Below, in pieces: positions 1 to 4,792 of a stretch of DNA of 5,785 nt (the first letter of the stretch is position 1; each line of letters starts with the position of its first letter). The position numbers and the translations under genes are program-made. The notes beneath the pieces are model-generated. The model was not told where the DNA came from, ran no database searches, and saw only the letters and a list, made by a program, of their open reading frames with translations. The stretch comes from Azonexus sp. GTDB taxonomy: Bacteria; Pseudomonadota; Gammaproteobacteria; Burkholderiales; Rhodocyclaceae. The stretch lies in NCBI GenBank assembly GCA_031285115.1, contig JAITWU010000008.1:1-5785 (forward strand), in the 5' to 3' direction.

Positions 1-318
1 CTGTCCGGCGGCGAACAACAGCGCGTCGCTCTGGCTCGCGTCTGGGCGCTCGAACCAGAAGTCCTCTTTCTCGACGAGCCGACCGCCAGCCTCGACCCCG
101 CCAGCCGCCGCGAAGTCGAGCGCATCATCGGCGAAATCGCCGCCGCTGGCGCGCGCATCGTCATGAGCAGCCACAACCTCAGCCAGGTCCGCCGCTTCGC
201 CGAAGAAGTCATTTTCATCGACCACGGCAGCGTGCTTGAACAAACACCCGCCGCCCAATTTTTCCAGCAGCCGCAGAGCGAAGTGGCCCGCCGTTTTCTC
301 CGCGACGAAGCGGCGTGA
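1..318 (+). CDS. ABC transporter ATP-binding protein, C-terminal part (TupC-like, oxyanion import), 5' truncated
   Basis: The reading frame is open from the first base and ends with TGA at 316-318, giving 105 visible residues. It begins exactly at the ABC signature LSGGEQ (visible residues 1-6). Walker B is LFLDE (22-26), the D-loop is SLD (30-32), and the switch histidine is in SSHN (H58). The Walker A and Q-loop half lies off the left edge. The protein would be the cytoplasmic ATPase that powers an ABC importer. The tail after the H-loop (an EEVIFIDHGSVLEQTPAAQFF-like stretch, then a short ARRFL end and no TOBE domain) resembles single-domain ATPases of the TupC tungstate and PstB phosphate type more than the longer CysA/ModC/PotA type with extra C-terminal domains. 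Substrate is an inference: tungstate is favoured, phosphate or another oxyanion is possible. Family call is very sure, substrate about 60 percent. Confidence 0.93.
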   Translation: MSGGEQQRVALARVWALEPEVLFLDEPTASLDPASRREVERIIGEIAAAGARIVMSSHNLSQVRRFAEEVIFIDHGSVLEQTPAAQFFQQPQSEVARRFLRDEAA

Positions 319-500
319 AATGGCGCAGTGCGGGATAGGGAGAAGGGGATGAGGCTGCGCCAGCACGCATGTGTGAGCATGTAAAACGAAACCGCTCTAA
401 AAGAGCGCCTCCAGTCATTCCCCCCAAGATGGCGAGGGGCTTTTGGCGACCGTCGGGAGCGACCGTTATCAGCCAATAAAAACCCAAAGCATTGATGCGA
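319..500. other. convergent intergenic region with one short hairpin
   Basis: This 182-bp stretch lies between the ends of two convergent genes. It contains a perfect short hairpin at 393-407 (CGCTCT-AAA-AGAGCG), and an 8-bp direct repeat GCGACCGT at 446-453 and 459-466. The hairpin has no following T-run on either strand. For the leftward gene a TTTTT run occurs about 20 nt past its stop (minus strand, around 477-481), but only a poor hairpin precedes it. A minus-strand open frame of about 100 codons crosses the region and runs into the ATPase gene; I regard it as chance. No convincing gene or terminator is seen. Confidence 0.5.
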
Positions 501-683
501 TTACCCCGGCGCTTCACCCTTTTCATCCGCCACTAACGCAGCTTCGCCCGCTTCGGGGAAACGCCGGGCCAGCTCGTCGAGTTCTTTATCCGACGGCATT
601 CGCCGCAGTGACCAGATGACTGCGGCGACGATCAGCGCCATCGCGCCGACGCCCAGCGCCAGAAATCCATATAAGGTATTCAT
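501..683 (-). CDS. small single-pass membrane protein, function unknown (60 aa)
   Basis: The gene starts with ATG at 683-681 and stops with TAA at 503-501. The frame is open further upstream into the sbp gene, but this ATG is chosen because GGAGA at 695-691 sits 7 nt before it and because the protein then starts right at a membrane segment. Residues about 4-26 form one hydrophobic helix. It is followed by Arg-Arg (27-28), which suggests an N-out/C-in topology, then an acidic, Ala/Glu-rich tail of about 30 residues with the pattern SDKELDELARRFPEAGE. No Cys or His ligand motif is visible. It lies 67 bp downstream of sbp on the same strand and is probably cotranscribed. The short size and N-terminal helix recall CcoS-like or transporter accessory peptides, but no family is recognised. 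The gene is likely real; its role is unknown. Confidence 0.72.
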   Translation of the reverse strand: MNTLYGFLALGVGAMALIVAAVIWSLRRMPSDKELDELARRFPEAGEAALVADEKGEAPG

Positions 684-690
684 TGATCGC

Positions 691-695
691 TCTCC
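691..695 (-). promoter_or_regulatory. ribosome binding site of the 60-aa membrane protein
   Basis: GGAGA on the minus strand, 7 nt before the ATG at 683. It is the reason the short form is preferred over upstream in-frame starts inside sbp. Confidence 0.7.
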
Positions 696-750
696 AGATT
701 GCTCGCGCCGCGCATCATAGCGGTCGGGGCTGGTTTGGGCGAGCCGCCGG

Positions 751-1767
751 TTATTTGCGGCTCGGCAGATAAATCTGGTCGAAGACGCCGCCGTCCGAGA
801 AATGTGTTTTCTGGGCCTCCCGCCAGCCACCGAAGACCTTGTCGATGGTCAGCAAGCGGGTTTTGCCGAACTGTTTGCTGTATTTCGCGGCAACCGTGGC
901 GTCTTGCGGGCGGTAGAAGTTGCGGGCGGCGATTTCCTGGCCTTCCGGCGAGTAGAGGTAGGCGAGATAAGCCTCGGCGACCTTGCGCGCGCCACGTTTG
1001 TCTACCGTTTTATCGACTACCGCCACCGGCGGCTCGGCGAGGATGGAGAGTGAGGGGATGACGATCTCGACACTGCCGCCCGCTTCTTTCTGCGCCAGAT
1101 ACGCCTCGTTTTCCCAGGTCAGCAGCGCGTCGCCAATGCCGCGATTGACGAAGGTGGTGGTCGAGCCGCGGGCGCCGGAGTCGAGCACTTTGACGTTGCG
1201 GTACAACTGGCTGACGAATTCCCGCGCTTTGGCCTCGTTGCCGCCCGGTTGTTCGAGCGCCCAGGCCCAGGCGGCGAGGTAGTTCCAGCGCGCGCCGCCG
1301 GAGGTTTTGGGGTTGGGCGTGACGACGGCGACATCGGGTTTGACCAGATCGCCCCAGTCTTTGATGCCCTTGGGGTTGCCTTTGCGGACCAGAAAAACGA
1401 TGGTCGAAGCATAGGGCGCGGCGTTGTGCGGCAGGCGTTTTTGCCAATTCTGCGGGATCAGGTTTTTGGCCGCCAGCGCGTCAATGTCGTAAGCCAGCGC
1501 CAGCGTCACGACATCGGCTTCGAGGCCGTCGATCACCGCCCGCGCCTGCTTGCCGGAGCCGCCGTGCGACTGCTTGATGTTCACGTTGTCGCCGGTTTTG
1601 GCTTGCCAGTATCTGGCGAAAGCGGCGTTGTAGTCCTGATACAGCTCGCGGGTCGGGTCGTAGGAGACGTTGAGGAGCGATATATCAGTCGCCAGACTGG
1701 CACTGGCGGTGAGGATAGCGGTAAAAATGGCGGCGAAAATGCCGCCCCAGAGGGATTTGTGTTTCAT
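751..1767 (-). CDS. sbp: sulfate ABC transporter periplasmic substrate-binding protein
   Basis: A 338-residue periplasmic binding protein, close to the usual length of about 330-340 for Sbp/CysP. It captures sulfate (often also thiosulfate) and hands it to the CysTWA permease for cysteine synthesis. Residues 1-26 are a signal peptide: Lys-rich start, hydrophobic core, and SLA before the likely cut at 26/27. Family signatures are NVSYDPTRE (33-41), the [13 protein letters not shown] segment (66-78), the [12 protein letters not shown] stretch (85-96) and PKTSGGARW (153-161); the Ser/Gly/Trp residues of these loops bind sulfate in the known structures. The start is the ATG at 1767-1765, which gives the complete signal peptide, although its Shine-Dalgarno is weak. 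The 60-aa membrane protein follows on the same strand; no permease or ATPase genes for sulfate are seen next to it. Regulation by CysB is typical of the family but no site is identified here. Confidence 0.95.
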   Translation of the reverse strand: MKHKSLWGGIFAAIFTAILTASASLATDISLLNVSYDPTRELYQDYNAAFARYWQAKTGDNVNIKQSHGGSGKQARAVIDGLEADVVTLALAYDIDALAAKNLIPQNWQKRLPHNAAPYASTIVFLVRKGNPKGIKDWGDLVKPDVAVVTPNPKTSGGARWNYLAAWAWALEQPGGNEAKAREFVSQLYRNVKVLDSGARGSTTTFVNRGIGDALLTWENEAYLAQKEAGGSVEIVIPSLSILAEPPVAVVDKTVDKRGARKVAEAYLAYLYSPEGQEIAARNFYRPQDATVAAKYSKQFGKTRLLTIDKVFGGWREAQKTHFSDGGVFDQIYLPSRK

Positions 1768-1771
1768 GGCT

Positions 1772-1804
1772 GACTCGGTTGCCGGATTAAGGTAAAGCCG
1801 AGTC
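1772..1804 (-). promoter_or_regulatory. hairpin in the sbp 5' leader, next to the start codon
   Basis: GACTCGG at 1772-1778 and CCGAGTC at 1798-1804 form a perfect 7-bp stem with a 19-nt loop. In the sbp transcript the stem ends only 4 nt before the ATG, so it would cover the place where a ribosome binding site should be; no good Shine-Dalgarno is visible outside it. On the plus strand a T6 run begins 8 nt after the stem (1813-1818), but no rightward transcript is expected there, so a terminator role is unlikely. Confidence 0.4.
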
Positions 1805-1933
1805 TAGGCGGATTTTTTATAGCTAAAAAGAATCGTTTTTCATTTTATTATAATTAAATGGAACAATAACGCGGCAATCGACCGAAGGGCGGCGCGGCTG
1901 ACGTAAACTTGGCGCCCGCGTTAAAAGCATTCA

Positions 1934-1971
1934 GTTTTCAGCCGAAATCCGGATCGCTTGAAACTGAAAAC
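1934..1971 (+). repeat. inverted repeat in the leader of the APC permease gene
   Basis: GTTTTCAG (1934-1941) and CTGAAAAC (1964-1971) are perfect 8-bp inverted copies with a 22-nt spacer. The spacer contains a second perfect palindrome, ATCCGGAT (1947-1954). The repeat ends 3 nt before the Shine-Dalgarno of the permease. It could be a leader hairpin or an operator for a dimeric regulator; the sequence alone does not decide. Confidence 0.5.
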
Positions 1972-1974
1972 CAC

Positions 1975-1979
1975 AGGGA
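1975..1979 (+). promoter_or_regulatory. ribosome binding site of the APC permease
   Basis: AGGGA, 8 nt before the ATG at 1988. It supports this start rather than the in-frame TTG at 1958, which lies inside the inverted repeat and adds ten residues not typical of the family. Confidence 0.65.
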
Positions 1980-1987
1980 AATTGAGA

Positions 1988-3385
1988 ATGAGTTTGTACC
2001 GCACCAAAAATATCGACGACATGCTGGCCGAGGCCAAGAAAGACGGCCTCAAAAAGGTGCTTGGCCCGCTCGATCTGGTGCTGATGGGCATTGGCGCGAT
2101 TGTCGGCACCGGCATTTTTGTCCTCACCGGCACCGGGGCGCTGACCGCCGGGCCAGCCTTGATGATTTCTTTCGTCATCGCCGCCCTCGCCTGCGGTTTT
2201 GCCGCGCTGTGCTATGCCGAATTCGCATCGGCCATTCCGGTTTCCGGCTCCATTTACACTTATTGCTACGCCACGCTGGGCGAGATCGTGGCCTGGATGA
2301 TCGGCTGGGACATGTTGCTGGAGTATGGTCTGGCGACTTCCGCCGTGTCGGTTGGCTGGTCGGGTTACTTTCAGTCGCTGCTCGCCGGGTTCGGCATTCA
2401 CCTGCCGACGGCGCTCACCGCCGCGCCCGGCTCGGTGCCGGGGGCGACGACTTTCATCAATCTGCCAGCGATGCTCATCATGCTCGCCATCACCTCGCTG
2501 GTTGCTCACGGCGTGCGCGAATCGGCGCGTTTCAACAATCTCATGGTGGCGATCAAGGTCGGCGTCGTGCTGCTGTTTATCGCGGTCGGCGTCTGGCATG
2601 TGAATCCGGAGAACTGGCGGCCGTTCGCGCCTTTTGGCATGGCGGGCGTGTTCAACGCGGCGGCGCTGGTGTTTTTTGCCTTTATCGGCTTCGACGCCGT
2701 CACTTCAGCCGCCGAGGAAGTCCGCAATCCGCGCCGCGACCTGCCGATCGGCATCATCGGCTCGCTCTTGATCTGCGCCGCGCTTTATGTGGCGATGGCG
2801 GCGATCATGACCGGCATCGTCCCTTTCCGGCTGTTTGCCGGGGTCGATCATCCGGTTTCGCTGGCCCTGCAAATGGCGGGCGAAAACTGGATCGCCGGTT
2901 TCGTCGATCTCGGCGCCATCGTCGGCATGACGACGGTGATTCTGGTCATGACCTACGGGCAAACCCGCATCATCTTCGCCATGTCGCGCGACGGTCTTTT
3001 GCCCAAGCGGCTGTCGTCCATCCACCCCACCTACGCCACACCGTGGTTCGCCACCTGGACGGTCGGCGCGGTTTTTTCGACCATCGCCGCCTTCGTGCCG
3101 CTCAATGTGCTCGCTGAACTCATCAATATCGGCACGCTGGCCGCCTTTGCGCTGATTTCGGTTTCCGTGCTGGTGCTGCGCCGCACCCATCCGAATCTGC
3201 CGCGCGCCTTCCGCTGCCCCGGCGTGCCGGTGGTGCCGCTCCTGGCGGTGGCTTTTTGCCTCTTTCTCATGGCGCATCTCGATAAACTGACCTGGGTCGC
3301 CTTCTGCATCTGGCTGGCGCTCGGGCTGGCCATTTACTTTCTCTACGCCCGGCGTCACGCCGTGCTGCACGATCAGGGCGGCTGA
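1988..3385 (+). CDS. APC-superfamily amino acid permease (cationic amino acid transporter type)
   Basis: A 465-residue inner membrane protein, usual length for bacterial members of the CAT branch (YfnA/YhdG-like), with about 12 hydrophobic helices. It probably imports amino acids using the ion gradient. A short cytoplasmic N-terminus with the motif GLKKVLGPLDLVLMGIG leads into the unwound substrate-binding helix 1, GIGAIVGTGIF (34-44). Helix 6 and its following loop carry the signature FIGFD (232-236), EE (243-244) and NPRRDLP (247-253), typical of this branch. Further on come the YGQTRIIFAMSRDGLLP segment and the conserved HPTYATPW loop between later helices. The start at 1988 is supported by AGGGA at 1975-1979. 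The gene is divergent from sbp and abuts the opposite-strand exporter gene at its 3' end. Family is very sure; whether it takes Lys/Arg or neutral amino acids cannot be told from the sequence. Confidence 0.94.
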   Translation: MSLYRTKNIDDMLAEAKKDGLKKVLGPLDLVLMGIGAIVGTGIFVLTGTGALTAGPALMISFVIAALACGFAALCYAEFASAIPVSGSIYTYCYATLGEIVAWMIGWDMLLEYGLATSAVSVGWSGYFQSLLAGFGIHLPTALTAAPGSVPGATTFINLPAMLIMLAITSLVAHGVRESARFNNLMVAIKVGVVLLFIAVGVWHVNPENWRPFAPFGMAGVFNAAALVFFAFIGFDAVTSAAEEVRNPRRDLPIGIIGSLLICAALYVAMAAIMTGIVPFRLFAGVDHPVSLALQMAGENWIAGFVDLGAIVGMTTVILVMTYGQTRIIFAMSRDGLLPKRLSSIHPTYATPWFATWTVGAVFSTIAAFVPLNVLAELINIGTLAAFALISVSVLVLRRTHPNLPRAFRCPGVPVVPLLAVAFCLFLMAHLDKLTWVAFCIWLALGLAIYFLYARRHAVLHDQGG

Positions 3386-4507
3386 TTAGGCCAGACGGTT
3401 CCGGAACATCCACGCGGCAATCGGCAAGGTCACTGCGGCAATCGCCATGAGCGCCAGCATTTCCGGCAACAATTGGCTGATGCCCGCCGCTTCAAGGTAA
3501 ATCTGCCGCGTCATGCTGATGGCGTAGCGCAAGGGGTTGAGAGCGGTGAAGTATTGCAGGCCGATCGGCATGTTCATGATCGGCGTCGTCAGGCCGGACA
3601 TGAGCATGAAGGGCATAATGACGATGAGGGAGCCAATCACCGCCTGCTGCATATTCCTCGCAATGGACGAAATGAAGAGGCCGATGCCGACCGAAGCTGC
3701 GAGAAAAAGAATCAGGCAGGAATAAAGAATCAGGTAAGACCCGGCAAAGGGAATGCGGAACCAAAGCTGGGCGACGAGGAGAATTGACGAGGCTTGAATC
3801 AGCCCGACCAGCATCGACGGCAGGGCCTTGCCGATCATGATTTCAAAAGGCCGGTAGGGCGTCACCAGCAACTGCTCGAAAGTGCCCGCCTCGCGCTCGC
3901 GGGCGACCGACATGGCGGTCAGGATCAGGGTCATCATCATGGTGATGGTGCCGATCAGCGAGGGAATCATGTTCCAGCGCGTTTCGAGATTGGGGTTGTG
4001 CCAGGCGCGGGTGACGATCTCGATGCCGGGCGTCGCCGGGTAGCCGTGGTCGACGCGCCATTTTTTGGCGTAAGCGGCGGCAATGGCGCTGATATACCCC
4101 TGCGCCGTGCCCGCCGTGTTGGTGTTGCGGCCATCGCTGATGACCTGGATGCGGGCGGTTTTGCCAGCCATCAACTGGCGCTCGAAATCGCGCTCGATGA
4201 CGATGGCGACGGTGGCGCTTTTTTCCATGATCCGCTCGGCAATCTCGGCGGCGTTATTCAAGGTGGCGACCCGCTCGAAAGCCCCGTTGCCGTCGATAGC
4301 CGCAACCAGCGCCCGCGACGCGCCGCTGTGGTCGCGGTCGAGAACGACATAGGCGACGTTATTGATGTCGAAACTCGCGGCATAGCCAAACAGGAGACAT
4401 TGCAAAATCGGCGGCAACAAGACCGTAACCCGGCTGCGCGGGTCTTTGAGAATCGCCAGCAGTTCCTTGCGGACGAGGGCGAGAATGCGGAGGATGGTGT
4501 CGATCAT
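3386..4507 (-). CDS. ABC-2 type transporter permease, YbhR/YhhJ-like
   Basis: A complete 373-residue inner membrane protein, normal length for the family. It starts with a cytoplasmic amphipathic stretch RKELLAILKDPRSR (13-26), then helix 1 (about 27-46), a large periplasmic domain (about 47-175), and five further helices in the C-terminal half. The conserved TRAWHNPNLETRW element lies before helix 2. AREREAGTFEQLLVTP (about 200-215) is the cytoplasmic coupling region expected to contact the ATPase. A late segment, MSGLTTPIMNMP, matches the re-entrant part of the family. In Escherichia coli relatives (YbhFSR, YhiI-RbbA-YhhJ) such proteins pair with a second permease and an ATPase to export drugs or other hydrophobic compounds, often with an HlyD-type adaptor. 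The start ATG 4507-4505 fits the family N-terminus but lacks a clear Shine-Dalgarno. Its partner lies upstream, separated by a palindromic element. Substrate unknown. Confidence 0.93.
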   Translation of the reverse strand: MIDTILRILALVRKELLAILKDPRSRVTVLLPPILQCLLFGYAASFDINNVAYVVLDRDHSGASRALVAAIDGNGAFERVATLNNAAEIAERIMEKSATVAIVIERDFERQLMAGKTARIQVISDGRNTNTAGTAQGYISAIAAAYAKKWRVDHGYPATPGIEIVTRAWHNPNLETRWNMIPSLIGTITMMMTLILTAMSVAREREAGTFEQLLVTPYRPFEIMIGKALPSMLVGLIQASSILLVAQLWFRIPFAGSYLILYSCLILFLAASVGIGLFISSIARNMQQAVIGSLIVIMPFMLMSGLTTPIMNMPIGLQYFTALNPLRYAISMTRQIYLEAAGISQLLPEMLALMAIAAVTLPIAAWMFRNRLA

Positions 4508-4523
4508 GGCGGATCAGTCATAC

Positions 4524-4762
4524 CTGCCGTATGCGCGCCAATCGGCGCGGATGGTTTTGATCCTCCCCGTTCCGCAGGAATGGGGAGGGGGACCCTGCGC
4601 AGCAGGGTGGAGGGGTAGCGCCTTTGCAGATGCCGCTTACCCCTCCACCACTCGCTACGCGAGCGGTCCCCCTCCCCATTGCGCGTAGCGCAACGGGGAG
4701 GATCTTGACGCCCCGGATTCCTGCGCGGTTTCAGGGCTTCTACAGAGGTGTGCATACGGCAG
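4524..4762. repeat. outer inverted repeat, 11-bp arms enclosing the palindromic element
   Basis: CTGCCGTATGC at 4524-4534 is repeated in perfect inverted form, GCATACGGCAG, at 4752-4762. The arms enclose the inner palindrome off-centre, with 24 bp on the left and 47 bp on the right. A small hairpin, CGCGCC-AATC-GGCGCG (4534-4549), follows the left arm. No clear target-site duplication flanks the arms. They could be the ends of a short non-autonomous mobile element or older remnants of one. Confidence 0.5.
4559..4704. repeat. 146-bp nested palindrome with four side hairpins (REP/MITE-like element)
   Basis: Three perfectly complementary block pairs form a long stem: 4559-4571 with 4692-4704 (13 bp), 4579-4594 with 4665-4680 (16 bp), and 4606-4617 with 4638-4649 (12 bp), closing on a short apical loop. 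Between blocks each arm carries its own small hairpin, always with a 3-nt loop: TTCC-GCA-GGAA (4570-4580), CCCTGC-GCA-GCAGGG (4593-4607), CTCGC-TAC-GCGAG (4651-4663) and TTGCGC-GTA-GCGCAA (4679-4693). Some edge bases belong to both a block and a hairpin, so the structures compete at their borders. Opposed side hairpins differ from one another in sequence, but each is internally perfect. There is no transposase gene. It separates two genes that usually abut or overlap, so it looks like an insertion of a dispersed repeat. Confidence 0.85.
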
Positions 4763-4792
4763 CCCATCAAGAGAGAGGGATTGCGTTTCATC

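Larger units (their letters stand above)
1768..1987. promoter_or_regulatory. divergent promoter region between sbp and the amino acid permease
   Basis: A 220-bp noncoding region must supply the promoters for both divergent genes. Its core, about 1811-1866, is strikingly AT-rich in an otherwise GC-rich window. Within it the tract at 1847-1854 reads as TATAAT on both strands (plus 1849-1854, minus 1852-1847). Neither orientation has a clear TTGACA-like -35 at 16-18 bp, so the promoters are either activator-dependent or not where I place them. If the minus-strand box is used, the sbp leader is about 70 nt. The part from 1867 to 1925 is GC-rich with no clear signals. Confidence 0.5.
4504..4791 (-). 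other. open frame through the palindromic element, doubtful 95-codon gene
   Basis: From an ATG at 4791-4789, one base past the stop of the upstream ABC-2 gene, a minus-strand frame stays open for 95 codons across the whole inter-gene gap and stops with TGA at 4506-4504. That TGA overlaps the ATG of the downstream ABC-2 gene as ATGA. The predicted peptide is rich in Arg, Pro and Gly, has low complexity where it crosses the palindrome, and matches no family I know. It has no good ribosome binding site. Most likely it is not a functional protein, but the exact spacing could allow translational coupling between the two permeases. Confidence 0.15.

Noticed and set aside
393..407. Hairpin CGCTCT-AAA-AGAGCG as a terminator between the convergent genes
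   Set aside because: The stem is short and no T-run follows on either strand.
215..526. A 103-codon minus-strand frame across the 319-500 intergenic region
   Set aside because: It overlaps the end of the 60-aa gene and runs antisense into the ATPase gene; it has no domain and no clear ribosome binding site. It could be part of a dispersed repeat, which cannot be tested here.
1249..1773. A 174-codon plus-strand frame antisense to sbp
   Set aside because: It is a mirror of the codon bias of sbp, with no recognisable domain and no ribosome binding site.
1910..1924. Sigma-54-like promoter (TGGCGC, 5-nt spacer, TTAA)
   Set aside because: The -12 element lacks the invariant GC, so it does not meet the consensus.
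1909..3117. A 402-codon plus-strand open frame overlapping the APC permease in another frame
   Set aside because: Its product is His/Arg-rich and low in complexity, typical of a shadow frame in GC-rich DNA; the APC frame has clear family motifs.
3398..3407. Palindrome GTTCCGGAAC
   Set aside because: It lies within the coding end of the ABC-2 gene and a 10-bp palindrome of this kind is expected by chance.
3794..4618. A 274-codon plus-strand frame antisense to the YbhR-like permease
   Set aside because: Shadow of the real gene on the opposite strand; Asp/Gly/Arg-rich and without motifs.
4559..4704. CRISPR repeat or rho-independent terminator reading of the palindrome
   Set aside because: There is no repeated-spacer pattern, and no T-run follows the stem on either strand; the structure is much larger than a terminator.
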